Origin: Clostridium sp. UBA4548
GTDB lineage: Bacteria > Bacillota > Clostridia > Clostridiales > Clostridiaceae
DNA: 64,000 nucleotides
Assembly (NCBI RefSeq): GCF_002387895.1
Contig: NZ_DGLI01000014.1
Coordinates: 62,001-126,000, forward strand
Direction of reading: 5' to 3'
Below, one piece after another: positions 52,073 through 60,536 of the stretch. Under the pieces are notes generated by a model. The model was given only the letters and a program-made list of their open reading frames with translations, did no database searches and was not told where the DNA came from. The position numbers were made by a program, and so were the translations under genes. Within the stretch, counting starts at the first letter, position 1, and each line of letters opens with the position of its first letter.

Positions 52073-52251
52073 GAAAATCCTCCTCAACTTTTAGCGATTT
52101 ATTTTAAAATATAGAGTATCATTCACTGCTGTGATTATTACTGAAAAAATTTTTATGTTTAGTAATATTTTTTATGTCTAAAACATACATATTGTATTGT
52201 AAGACAAGCTAATAAAATTAACAATACTAAAATAAAATTTTATAATTTCTA

Positions 52252-52280
52252 TTGACGTACGAACAATTGTTCGATATACT
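52252..52280 (+). promoter_or_regulatory. Sigma-A promoter with operator CGAACAATTGTTCG in the spacer
   Basis: TTGACG (52252-52257), 17 bases, TATACT (52275-52280). A perfect 14-base palindrome at 52260-52273 fills the spacer exactly, so a bound repressor would block polymerase. The GAAC-N4-GTTC form resembles the LexA (SOS) box of Firmicutes, although the central bases depart from its consensus by one position. A TetR- or MarR-type regulator is the alternative. Confidence 0.7.
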
Positions 52281-52321
52281 GTAAATAGTTAATTGTGGAA
52301 CCAAACTAGGGGGAATAGAAA

Positions 52322-52549
52322 ATGGGTAACGTAGATTTTTTGATAGAGTTAAAGTATAAAGCAGATGGAAAAGGACTTGAAGGAATGTCTTTTATAGAAA
52401 ATAAAATGAAGGAAGCTTCTAAATACTTTCTTTGTGGAGGCATCTTAAATAAAAATGGTGGAAAGCTTATTTTTAAAGCAAGAAATATAGAAGAGGTTAA
52501 TGAGTTTGCAAAAAGTAATCCTATGGCTAAATTGGTTATATGTAATTAA
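52322..52549 (+). CDS. Small YciI-like protein
   Basis: Cytoplasmic protein of 75 residues with the ferredoxin-like pattern of YciI proteins: first strand VDFLIELKYKADGKGLEG, a helix, then YFLCGGILNKNGGKLIFKARNIEEVNEFAKSNPMAKLVICN, where the G-G-...-N-P-M arrangement parallels the family. It is shorter than usual (about 95) and lacks the early His-Asp pair, so enzymatic activity is unlikely. GGGGGA precedes the ATG. It is controlled by the palindrome-containing promoter 40 bases upstream and closed by a long hairpin, a monocistronic regulated unit. Confidence 0.65.
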   Translation: MGNVDFLIELKYKADGKGLEGMSFIENKMKEASKYFLCGGILNKNGGKLIFKARNIEEVNEFAKSNPMAKLVICN

Positions 52550-52552
52550 TAT

Positions 52553-52630
52553 AAAAAAAGTATGCTAGATACAAGCTTCCCCTATTTAAGTAACAGGGAG
52601 AAGTTTGATAAAACTTAGCATACTTTTTTA
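52553..52630. terminator. Long terminator hairpin between convergent genes
   Basis: Outer arms AAAAAAGTATGCTA and TAGCATACTTTTTT pair perfectly; an inner stem CAAGCTTCCCCT/AGGGAGAAGTTTG extends it. Works on both strands. Confidence 0.85.
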
Positions 52631-52632
52631 TT

Positions 52633-53727
52633 TTAATCAGCTAAACAGCTACTATTAAGACAAACCTTATTACGACCACTATGCTTTGCATTATAAAGAG
52701 CTACATCGGCTTGTTCTTTTAAGTAATTTATATTGGATAAAGTGTCGGGATAGGAAGAAACTCCTACAGATACAGTGACATTTATATATTTATCTTCTCC
52801 AATGTGAATGTTATATCCTTCAATAGCATTTTTAATTCTTAAAGCAACTTCCACAGAATGGTCTTTTGGGCAATCAACAAGCAGAGCACAAAATTCCTCA
52901 CCACCAACTCTTCCGATAATATCAAAGCTCCTAGCGGTATTACCTATAACCCTTGCAACTTCCTTTAATACTATATCACCTATAGAGTGACCATAGGTAT
53001 CATTTACCTTCTTAAAGTGATCAATATCTATCATAAGACAAGATAGTTTCTCTTCATTCTTTAAGGCTCTTTCCGTAGCTGCATTTAGCATACTATCAAA
53101 TTGTCTAGTATTATAAAGACCAGTAAGAAAGTCTTTTGTAGAATCCTTCTTGTACCGTTTGTATAATTCATTAGAACTACGAACATATTCTAGTAAATAA
53201 TATTCTAGTGTAGCTGCAAATATTATTACTAAAGAAAACTGAAGAAGTATTAAATGAACCTTTTCTACATCTATCAAGAGATAGTAGAAGGCTGATACTA
53301 GAATAATCAGAGAAGTTAAAGTTTTATAGACCCATCTTTTCCAGTCTTTTTTTATCCTTTTATCAATTATATAAAAGGATATTATATATAATACTATTTG
53401 AAACAAGGAAACTGTAGAGGATATATTTAAACCAAAATAAGTTCCACGAAATATCCATATAATAATTCCAGAAATTATAGTAGAAATGGTACCTCCTAAA
53501 TAGGAAACCATCATGATTGCAAAAATCCTCAGATCTAATAAGGTGGTAGTACCACTAATTTTAATGGTATATATCATCATCAGAATACCTAAGAGTCCAC
53601 CAGAAATCCCTAGTACAATTTTTCCGTATATAGAGTTTAAGATATCGTCAGATATGTCTTTTAATATATGACCCGCAACAAAGGTTGCGGACACAAGTAT
53701 TAATAAGTTAATAAATAAATCATTCAT
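52633..53727 (-). CDS. Membrane diguanylate cyclase (GGDEF)
   Basis: Enzyme of 364 residues making cyclic di-GMP from two GTP. The N-terminus has five or six membrane helices (about 1-185), in the style of the 5TM-LYT input domain, followed by a GGDEF domain (about 200-358). The active site GRVGGEEF is intact (GGEEF at 275-279). The inhibitory I-site RSFD lies exactly five residues before it, so product feedback is expected. SVGVSSYP and ADVALYNAKHSGRNKV are further family motifs. ATG at 53727 follows GGAGAGGTG. Single gene; it could influence motility via the many chemoreceptors. Confidence 0.94.
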   Translation of the reverse strand: MNDLFINLLILVSATFVAGHILKDISDDILNSIYGKIVLGISGGLLGILMMIYTIKISGTTTLLDLRIFAIMMVSYLGGTISTIISGIIIWIFRGTYFGLNISSTVSLFQIVLYIISFYIIDKRIKKDWKRWVYKTLTSLIILVSAFYYLLIDVEKVHLILLQFSLVIIFAATLEYYLLEYVRSSNELYKRYKKDSTKDFLTGLYNTRQFDSMLNAATERALKNEEKLSCLMIDIDHFKKVNDTYGHSIGDIVLKEVARVIGNTARSFDIIGRVGGEEFCALLVDCPKDHSVEVALRIKNAIEGYNIHIGEDKYINVTVSVGVSSYPDTLSNINYLKEQADVALYNAKHSGRNKVCLNSSCLAD

Positions 53728-54350
53728 GGAATTCACCTCTCCGTTAATTTCTTCTTAGTTATATAGCGCAATAATTATAATTTTAAATTTGTAAAACTTA
53801 AAAAGTGGCTTCTTTAAAATAGATTTAAGTAGGTGTAAAATCTAAGGAGTTGAGATTTTGGAAATTACAAAGATTGAGATAAAATTCTTATTACTATAAA
53901 TAAGCTTCTATTGAGCTAAAGTTTATTCGTAAAAATACTTTTATAACTTTTTAAGAGCATTTACTTAATTATACTTTATCTACATAAGTAAATAAAAGTA
54001 AATTTTAGAGGTTCATTACCAATAACATGTTGGAGTTTGAATTTGGAAGTAAGCGGTTAATCTTTTTATCGGAAAGATTATTATAAGTATTATTCAATCT
54101 GATGATGAATTTATTCCAATATAGTTTTACTCTGCAATAAGTAGGAAATATATATAAAATCAGATAAATAAAAGGTATTTATATTACGAGTAGTCAGGAT
54201 GACTTTAATTAACATTCTGAAAGTTTGTGCAATTAAGGGATTTGTGGAAGTATTTTATGTATAATAATATGTAGAAAGCAACTGGAGAGAAAAATAAGTA
54301 AAAACCACTTAAATAATAAATATAAAAACAATTTAAGAAGGAGAATAAAT
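53728..54350. other. Gene-poor stretch of about 620 bases
   Basis: Very AT-rich. I found no frame with a ribosome site, no tRNA or riboswitch consensus and no strong terminator. A TATAAT at 54260-54265 and GAAGGAG at 54336-54342 belong to the methyltransferase gene downstream; a small hairpin AATCTTT...AAAGATT lies near 54060-54080. Confidence 0.4.
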
Positions 54351-54962
54351 ATGAATTTTGATAAGAGAGCATTAACTTGGGATGATGAATATAGGGCTAG
54401 TAGAGCAAAAATTATTGCACAGGAAATAAAAAAATCCATTCCTATGAAGGAAGACTATAAGGCATTAGAATTTGGGTGCGGAACAGGCCTTATAAGCTTT
54501 AATCTTTATGATAAGTTTAAACATATTACTCTTGTAGACACGTCTAGGGGAATGATTGAAGTTGTTAACTCAAAAATACAACAATATGAAGCTAATAATA
54601 TGATAGCTTATGAAAAGGATATAAACAGTGAGACGTTTATGGCAAAGTATGATGTAGTTTATACTTCCATGGTACTTCATCATATTGATGACTTAGCAAA
54701 GACCATAGAAAGTTTAGCAGCTATGGTAAATAAGGATGGATATTTATGTATTGTAGATTTAACCAAAGATGATGGAAGTTTTCATAAATTAGAAAAAGAT
54801 TTTAAGGGACATGATGGGTTTGAAGAAGAAGAACTTAAAAGCCTACTAAGTAAGGCCGGACTAAATGATATAACTTATAAGGTTTTCTTTAACGGGAAGA
54901 AAAATATTGAAGGAAAAGAAGTGGATTACTCCTTGTTTATAATGGTGGCAAGGAAAAGATAG
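54351..54962 (+). CDS. Class I SAM-dependent methyltransferase
   Basis: Soluble methyltransferase of 203 residues. Motif I is ALEFGCGTGLISFNL (about 40-54), motif II-like acidic strand is ITLVDTSRGMIEVV, and post-I and motif IV are DVVYTSMVLHHIDD, typical of the UbiE/Methyltransf_11 group. The N-terminal MNFDKRALTWDDEYRASRAKIIAQEI is shared by proteins that act on small metabolites. The substrate is unknown; no biosynthetic cluster surrounds it. AAGGAGAATAAAT precedes the ATG. Single gene. Confidence 0.9.
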   Translation: MNFDKRALTWDDEYRASRAKIIAQEIKKSIPMKEDYKALEFGCGTGLISFNLYDKFKHITLVDTSRGMIEVVNSKIQQYEANNMIAYEKDINSETFMAKYDVVYTSMVLHHIDDLAKTIESLAAMVNKDGYLCIVDLTKDDGSFHKLEKDFKGHDGFEEEELKSLLSKAGLNDITYKVFFNGKKNIEGKEVDYSLFIMVARKR

Positions 54963-55183
54963 AGGATATATTTTAATAGAATAGGAAAGCATAAAAATAG
55001 AATAGGAGCTTATATTAAAAAAGTTAATCTAATTCAAAGCAACTATAAAATATAAAAAGCTATTAAGGATTACTTTTAAAAGGGTGTTACATAATATAAA
55101 AGTTATTAAATATTTAAGTAAATTTTGACCTATGGGAAACACTATACTAGTGATAGAATTTGGTGTAATGGAGGATAAAGTTT

Positions 55184-55447
55184 ATGGAAAACTTAGAAGC
55201 TGCAATAGAAAGACTTAAAATAATGGAGTGTCCCACAGGAGAAGTGGAAAAGAAAATTGCTAACATACTAGAGGAATATGAAGTATGTAGTAAAAGCAGT
55301 ATTGAAGTAGTAAGAAATGAGTCCTATGATGAAAATGAAGCACAGGGCTATGTTGCTAAGATTAATGGAAGCAAAGCTTTAACAGTGCTTGCAATTTCAG
55401 GTATGGATGATTATGTAGCTAAAGTTGTAGATGTACATGAGTGCTAA
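55184..55447 (+). CDS. Hypothetical small acidic protein
   Basis: Unrecognised 87-residue soluble protein: an N-terminal helix (MENLEAAIERLKIMECPTGEVEKKIANILEEY) and three short strands (SIEVVRNESYD, AQGYVAKING, ALTVLAISGMDDYVAKVVDVHEC). Cysteines at residues 15, 35 and 87 are spaced apart and have no metal motif. GGAGG is upstream of the ATG. It is followed by a perfect terminator, so it forms a single-gene transcript. It lies ahead of the MFS attenuator region but is separated from it by promoter and terminator. Confidence 0.6.
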   Translation: MENLEAAIERLKIMECPTGEVEKKIANILEEYEVCSKSSIEVVRNESYDENEAQGYVAKINGSKALTVLAISGMDDYVAKVVDVHEC

Positions 55448-55462
55448 AGAGCTGTCAAAAGA

Positions 55463-55500
55463 ACAGTAACTAAATTTGAAGTTTAGTTACTGTTTTTTTA
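55463..55500 (+). terminator. Intrinsic terminator of the 87-residue protein gene
   Basis: A perfect 11-12 bp stem CAGTAACTAAA/TTTAGTTACTG followed by seven T residues. Confidence 0.9.
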
Positions 55501-55629
55501 CTTTAAATATATGATATGGAAGGGCATCAGGGAAAGTTTATATGAATGAGTAGAAATAGAATATGAAAACTAAAAGAAACGTATAAAATAAATATGAAAT
55601 GAAGCGATAAGAAAAAATGGAAAAATATA

Positions 55630-55658
55630 TTGACTTATATGTAAAAAAATAGTATATT
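55630..55658 (+). promoter_or_regulatory. Promoter of the leader peptide and MFS paralogue 2
   Basis: TTGACT (55630-55635), 17 bases, TATATT (55653-55658), about 40 bases ahead of the leader ATG. Confidence 0.7.
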
Positions 55659-55698
55659 TATACTATTGTAAATTTTCTTAAAAAGGAGGTTGTGACTA

Positions 55699-55779
55699 AT
55701 GAGTACTTTAAATTTTAATAAGAAGAATTTTAGTGGATTACTTAATAATGTGCACGGCCTTCATGAATGGTTTTTGTAA
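55699..55779 (+). CDS. 26-residue leader peptide of an exporter attenuator
   Basis: Short ORF with the strongest ribosome site of the region (AAAAGGAGG, eight bases before ATG). It encodes MSTLNFNKKNFSGLLNNVHG then LHEWFL. The stop codon is 14 bases before a terminator. The 3' end of the ORF (CTTCATGA, 55769-55776 region) can pair with TCATGGGG of the terminator 5' arm, so a ribosome stalled in the leader would decide between the two folds. This matches ribosome-mediated attenuators in front of antibiotic exporters and rRNA methylases. The peptide probably has no function apart from regulation. Confidence 0.65.
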   Translation: MSTLNFNKKNFSGLLNNVHGLHEWFL

Positions 55780-55793
55780 TTAATTTGTTTTTT

Positions 55794-55828
55794 AGTCATG
55801 GGGTTGTTGTGACCCTATGACTTTTTAA
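55794..55828 (+). terminator. First attenuator terminator
   Basis: A 10-bp stem AGTCATGGGG/CCCTATGACT (one G-U), 9-base loop, then TTTTT. It lies between the leader peptide and the MFS gene, with no gene of its own to end. Confidence 0.85.
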
Positions 55829-55934
55829 TTTCTATAAAACCTCAAGGCACAGTGTGCTTGTGGAGTGGCAAAATGAGCTTGTATAGTAACCCTAAAGGGT
55901 TTATTAAAATTCTGCTTATTAAATTGTTAATTAG

Positions 55935-55989
55935 AAAGTCATGAAATATTTCCATGGTAAAGGGACATGGAAAGTTTTATGACTTTTTT
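55935..55989 (+). terminator. Second attenuator terminator
   Basis: Outer arms AAAGTCAT and ATGACTTT with inner stem TTCCATG/CATGGAA, then TTTTG. It repeats the AGTCAT/ATGACT arms of the first terminator 140 bases earlier; between them lies a further hairpin, CAAGGCAC/TGTGCTTG. Confidence 0.8.
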
Positions 55990-56164
55990 GTTTTATAAAA
56001 ACTAGTATTACATATTGTCTATGTTCATAGAGATACAGGAAGCTAAAGTAGGTTTATAAATCAGATATAGTTTTACCTTAAGTGTTAATGTAGCTTAATA
56101 TGACCAACTTAGAAGTTTATGACTTTATAACTGATAATGATGAACTAAAAGGAGTGATGAAAAT

Positions 56165-57427
56165 ATGACAGGATTAAAAAAAGCTTTGAGAAGATTATTA
56201 AAGCCTTACATAGGGCTACCTAAGGAGGTTTACATAATATTTCTTTCAAAGGTTGTAAATGCCTTAGGGTGTTTTGTTATGCCCTTGCTCACAATTATAT
56301 TAAAAGACAGCATAGGACTTTCAGATGAGATGACAGGAGCTTATATTAGTGCTTCGGGACTTTTATATCTACCAGCTTCCGTAATTGGAGGGAAGCTTGC
56401 AGATACCATTGGAAGAAAAAAGGTTATAGTAGTGTTTGATTTTCTTGCTACAGTACTTTATATTTCTTGCAGCTTCATGGAGCCTAGTATGACTATGGTT
56501 TACACTATAATGCTAGCGGGCGCTTGTATGGTAGCAGCTGGTCCTGCTCATGATTCTTTACTGGCAGATATAACTACTAGTGAAAATAGAGAAGGGGCAT
56601 ATTCGTTAGTTTATATGGGGTGGAATTTAGGCTTTGCTGTAGGCCCTGTTATTGGTGGGATTCTTTATGAAAACAACTTGCATTTAGTTTTTATTGGAGA
56701 TGCTATTACAGCATTAATATCTCTTGGAATAATCACATTTTTTATAAAAGAAACCATTCATACAACTAAAGAAGAAATTAAAGATGAAAGTCGAGTTCTA
56801 GAAAGAAGAGAAGAAGGTTCAATTTTTTCTGTACTTAGAAAAAGACCAATACTTATATATTTTGCTCTTATAGTATTTTGGTTTAACTTTTCCTACTCTC
56901 AATGGTCATTTTTAATGCCTCTTCATGTTTTAGAATTATACCCTTCAGGTAAGGCAAAGTTCTTTGGATTACTTTCTGGACTTAATGGTGTAGTGGTAAT
57001 TATATGTACACCTCTAGTGACATTTTTACTACAAAATGCAAAAAGTATTAGAAAAACCGTGTATGGAGGTTTATTGTATGCCATAGGTTTTGGTATGTTA
57101 GGATTTTTTAATGCTTTGCCATACTTTTTCCTAAGCGTAGTCATTTTTACTCTAGGTGAAATTGTTCTTGCAATTAGTACCTCTCCTTTTATTGCAAACC
57201 ATACTCCTGCATCTCACAGAGGAAGAATGAGTGCGGTGCTTCCAATAATCTTTGGCGCAGGTCACACTTTAGGCCCTATTGGAATGGGGAAAATTCTAAA
57301 CCTAACCACCATAGAAGGTGGGTGGAAGTTAGTTGGAATTATATGTATAATTGCATCAGCTATAATGCTTAGCTTAGAAGCTTGGCAAAGAAAAGCTCAT
57401 TACACAGTTGTGGAAGAGGCAAAGTAA
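56165..57427 (+). CDS. Major facilitator superfamily exporter, paralogue 2
   Basis: Twelve-helix transporter of 420 residues. MFS motif A is GGKLADTIGRKKVIVVF (about 75-91) and the late segment is ASHRGRMSAVLPIIFGAGHTLGP. It is a paralogue of the gene at 28543, sharing motif positions and the LP-x-x-VYIIF start. AAAGGAG precedes the ATG. The 500-base leader with a translated peptide and two terminators argues that expression is induced by a translation inhibitor or similar signal, which in turn suggests drug export. The actual substrate is unknown. Ends at a terminator. Confidence 0.9.
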   Translation: MTGLKKALRRLLKPYIGLPKEVYIIFLSKVVNALGCFVMPLLTIILKDSIGLSDEMTGAYISASGLLYLPASVIGGKLADTIGRKKVIVVFDFLATVLYISCSFMEPSMTMVYTIMLAGACMVAAGPAHDSLLADITTSENREGAYSLVYMGWNLGFAVGPVIGGILYENNLHLVFIGDAITALISLGIITFFIKETIHTTKEEIKDESRVLERREEGSIFSVLRKRPILIYFALIVFWFNFSYSQWSFLMPLHVLELYPSGKAKFFGLLSGLNGVVVIICTPLVTFLLQNAKSIRKTVYGGLLYAIGFGMLGFFNALPYFFLSVVIFTLGEIVLAISTSPFIANHTPASHRGRMSAVLPIIFGAGHTLGPIGMGKILNLTTIEGGWKLVGIICIIASAIMLSLEAWQRKAHYTVVEEAK

Positions 57428-57435
57428 AAATGAAG

Positions 57436-57472
57436 GGTTATCTGAACAGAGTTTCAGGTAGCCTTTCTTATT
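57436..57472 (+). terminator. Terminator of MFS paralogue 2
   Basis: A 10-bp stem GGTTATCTGA/TCAGGTAGCC with two wobble pairs, then a TTTCTTATTT tail. Confidence 0.75.
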
Positions 57473-57567
57473 TGTACGAAAGTTTAGTGTTACTTCATCA
57501 ATTTCATATAATTATATAATATTTCTCAATATAAAGAATAAAATTCACAATAAAAAGACTTATATTG

Positions 57568-57582
57568 AGTTTTATGAAAATT
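57568..57582. promoter_or_regulatory. Near-consensus CodY box upstream of the opp operon
   Basis: AGTTTTATGAAAATT matches the CodY consensus AATTTTCWGAAAATT at 13 of 15 positions and lies 246 bases ahead of oppA. CodY represses opp operons in other Firmicutes when branched-chain amino acids and GTP are plentiful. The rest of the 400-base leader has hairpins at 57617-57647 (TCGGCAT...ATGCCGA) and 57771-57794. Confidence 0.45.
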
Positions 57583-57828
57583 CTTTCAGCTAAAATTATC
57601 GATTTTTTTATTCCAAATCGGCATATATAAATCCTCATACATGCCGAAAACTAGTTTAATGTAAATTATTAACATGAATGTCATAAAAATTTTGGAATTA
57701 AGGGAAGAAAATTGAATATATTTATAAAAATGCTTTAAAGCAATTTTTTACAATTTTAAAAATGCTCACCTCTGGTAGAAATTTTTTTCTATCAGCTAAA
57801 CTAAATGTATGTTGAAGGAGGATTTTAA

Positions 57829-59523
57829 ATGAAAAGTAAAAAGGTACTTACTCTACTTACTGCCACATTAATAGCAGTTTCTACGGTTTTATCAGGCTGT
57901 GGGAAAGATAAGCCCAAGGAAGCTCAAGGGGGAATTGATAAGGATCAAACTTTAAATTACTGTTTCATATCAGATGTAAGAAGTCTTGATCCATCTATCA
58001 ACGATGATACCTATGGAGGAATGGTTTTAACTGATACTATGGAAGCTCTAACTAGGGTGGAGCAGGATGAAAAGGGAAACGATGTGATTAAACCAGCAGG
58101 GGCTACAAAATGGGATGTGTCGCCAGATGGACTTACTTATACTTTCCACTTAAGAGATTTTAATTGGGAAGATGGCAAAAAGGTTACATCAAAGGACTAT
58201 GCTTATTCTTTAATGAGAACTCTAGAGCCAGCTACAGGAGCTACTTATGTTCAATTAATAGATATGATTAAGGGAGCTTCAGCTTACAATGGTGGAACCG
58301 GTAAAAAAGAGGATGTTGGTATTACAACACCAGATGACAATACCTTAGTAATTACTTTAGAAAAACCTACTCCTTATTTTATGAATTTAACTTATTTCAC
58401 ATTATTCATGCCACAAAGACAAGATATGGTTGAAAAGAATGCTAAGAATTATGGAGCAGATGCAGGTACATTACTATCTTGTGGACCATTTAAACTAAAA
58501 GAGTGGGTTCATGATAGTAAGATAGTACTTGAAAAGAATGAAAATTACTATGATAAAGACAAAGTTAAATTAAACACAGTTAATATTAAAGTTATAAAAG
58601 AAGAAGAAGCTGAAATGCAAGAATTATACAATGGTGGACTTGACATGGCTAACGTAACTAAACAAGACTGGAAGGAAAAATTTAATGCTACAGGAAAGAT
58701 GGACCTTCTAGAAAATATTGAACCTAGTACTTCCTATTTCCACTTTAACCAAACTGCAACTATAAATGGAGTAAAGCTTTTCAGTAATGCAAAAGTTAGA
58801 AGAGCCTTTTCAGTTGCTTTAGATAGACAACAAATAGTTGATATGATTAATGACGGAGCAGCAGTGCCTGCAACAGGGTGGGTTCCATTAAGACTGCAAT
58901 TAAATGGAGAAGAGTTTAGAAAAGCTTCTGGCTTTGACCCTGTTAGTGAATTGCAAAAAGAAATTAAAGATCCTAAGGCTTATTTAATTGAAGGGTTAAA
59001 AGAGCTTGGAGGAGATACAGACCCATCTAAATACACAGTTCACTATATAGTTGGAAACACTTCAGCGTTAGGTAAGAAAAATGCAGAGGTTTATCAACAA
59101 ATGCTTCAAAAGGCATTAGGTGTAAACATTGCTATTGATACAGTTGAAAGTAAGGTTAAGAGAGATAGAATTAAGGCTTTAGATTATGAATTATCTAACC
59201 TTGCATGGATTGGGGACTACAATGACCCATCAACTTTCATGAACATGTGGTATACAACTAGACCAAACTATAATACTGGTTGGGCAAATAAGAAATATGA
59301 TGAGTTAATGGATAAAGCTAGTTCAACTTCAGACCAAAAACAAAGATTACAATATTTCAAAGATGCTGAAAAATTATTAGTTTATGAAGATGCAACTATT
59401 GCTCCTACAGTATTTAACAAGCATAGTGAATTCCAATATAAATATGTAAAGGGTGTTATGAGACCTACTTTTGGAAGTATTTGTGAGTTAAAATACGCTT
59501 ACATCGAAGGTAGATCTAAATAG
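57829..59523 (+). CDS. oppA: Oligopeptide ABC transporter substrate-binding lipoprotein
   Basis: Extracellular peptide-binding lipoprotein of 564 residues. The signal peptide ends in VLSGC, with Cys near residue 24 for lipid attachment. The SBP_bac_5 fold is shown by SLDPSINDDTYGGMVLTDTMEALTR, DGLTYTFHLRDFNWEDGKKVTSKDYAYSLMRTLEP, the VRRAFSVALDRQQIVDMI hinge and NLAWIGDYNDPSTFMNMW. The length and sequence style fit the OppA/DppE group. It captures peptides for the OppBCDF channel encoded next. First gene of the operon, GGAGG before the ATG. Confidence 0.96.
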   Translation: MKSKKVLTLLTATLIAVSTVLSGCGKDKPKEAQGGIDKDQTLNYCFISDVRSLDPSINDDTYGGMVLTDTMEALTRVEQDEKGNDVIKPAGATKWDVSPDGLTYTFHLRDFNWEDGKKVTSKDYAYSLMRTLEPATGATYVQLIDMIKGASAYNGGTGKKEDVGITTPDDNTLVITLEKPTPYFMNLTYFTLFMPQRQDMVEKNAKNYGADAGTLLSCGPFKLKEWVHDSKIVLEKNENYYDKDKVKLNTVNIKVIKEEEAEMQELYNGGLDMANVTKQDWKEKFNATGKMDLLENIEPSTSYFHFNQTATINGVKLFSNAKVRRAFSVALDRQQIVDMINDGAAVPATGWVPLRLQLNGEEFRKASGFDPVSELQKEIKDPKAYLIEGLKELGGDTDPSKYTVHYIVGNTSALGKKNAEVYQQMLQKALGVNIAIDTVESKVKRDRIKALDYELSNLAWIGDYNDPSTFMNMWYTTRPNYNTGWANKKYDELMDKASSTSDQKQRLQYFKDAEKLLVYEDATIAPTVFNKHSEFQYKYVKGVMRPTFGSICELKYAYIEGRSK

Positions 59524-59590
59524 AATTTCTTGTATTGCAGCAGAAAATCTCTGCTGCAATATCTTCATATAGAAGAGGGGGAGGATGTGC

Positions 59591-60532
59591 TTGTTAAAGT
59601 ATATATTTAAAAGATTAATATATATGGTTTTCACACTCTGGGTCATCATAACAATTACTTTTGTACTTATGCATGCCATACCTGGAGATCCATTAGGGGA
59701 TAAGGTTGAAAAGTTAAACGAACAGGTTAAACAAAATTACTATGAAAAATATGGGCTAAATAAATCACTACCAGAACAATATGTTTACTACTTAAAAGGA
59801 ATTGTAACTCACTTTGATTTAGGAGAATCCTTTGACCATCCAGGAAGAACTGTTAAAGATATTATTGTTAAAAATGCACCAATTTCAGCAAAGATTGGAG
59901 CTGAGGGATTAGTTTTAGGGGTAACTTTAGGAATAGCGTTAGGAGTAATTGCCGCTTTTAATAGAGGGAGATATCCAGATTATATTGTTATGGTTATAGC
60001 ATTACTTGGAGTTGCTATACCTGGCTTTGTGTTTGCAGCCTTACTTCAATTTTTCTTTGGCTTTAAGCTTAAGTGGTTTCCAATACAGGGGTATGAAGGC
60101 TTTAAGTATACGATTTTACCAGCAATAGCCTTAGGGTTACGCTCTGTGGCCGTTTATGCAAGATACATGAGGTCTAGTACCCTTGATGTAATAAATCAAG
60201 ATTATATATTAACAGCAAAAGCAAAAGGAGTTTCAGATATTTCGTTAGTTTGGAAGCATATCATAAGAAATGCAATTCTTCCAGCTATTACAATTTTAGG
60301 GCCACAAATTGCAATGATATTCACAGGAGCTTTTGTAATTGAAACCATTTTCTCTATTCCAGGTTTTGGACAATATTACGTTACTTCAGTATCATCAAAG
60401 GATTATATGATGATAATGGGTCAAACTATTTTAATATCAGCTCTGTATATATTCTCTCTTTTAATTGTTGATATTATCTATGGGTTAGTGGATCCAAGAA
60501 TCAGAGTTCAAGGGAATAAAGATAGGGGGTAA
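59591..60532 (+). CDS. oppB: Oligopeptide ABC transporter permease
   Basis: Membrane permease of 313 residues with six helices and the EAA loop in TAKAKGVSDISLVWKHIIRNAILPAI. The N-terminus MLKYIFKRLIYMVFTLWVIITITFVLMHAIPGDPL is the standard OppB/DppB opening. A TTG start at 59591 is proposed: the GGGGGAGG ribosome site ends at 59584, which touches the upstream ATG at 59585 but leaves a good distance to the TTG. Together with OppC it forms the channel. A hairpin between oppA and oppB (59538-59563, GCAGCAGAAA/TCTGCTGC) may lower downstream expression relative to oppA. Confidence 0.94.
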   Translation: MLKYIFKRLIYMVFTLWVIITITFVLMHAIPGDPLGDKVEKLNEQVKQNYYEKYGLNKSLPEQYVYYLKGIVTHFDLGESFDHPGRTVKDIIVKNAPISAKIGAEGLVLGVTLGIALGVIAAFNRGRYPDYIVMVIALLGVAIPGFVFAALLQFFFGFKLKWFPIQGYEGFKYTILPAIALGLRSVAVYARYMRSSTLDVINQDYILTAKAKGVSDISLVWKHIIRNAILPAITILGPQIAMIFTGAFVIETIFSIPGFGQYYVTSVSSKDYMMIMGQTILISALYIFSLLIVDIIYGLVDPRIRVQGNKDRG

Positions 60533-60536
60533 TGGT

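Noticed and set aside
52260..52273. Certain LexA box
   Set aside because: The palindrome resembles one but the central bases differ from CGAAC-RNRY-GTTCG at one position, so the regulator is left open.
54233..54439. Minus-strand hydrophobic frame at the methyltransferase start
   Set aside because: Overlaps the methyltransferase start; apparent hydrophobicity comes from the complement of A-rich DNA.
57428..57828. Possible T-box leader before the opp operon
   Set aside because: The conserved T-box sequence (AGGGTGGNACCGCG) is absent; the hairpins seen are small and unrelated.
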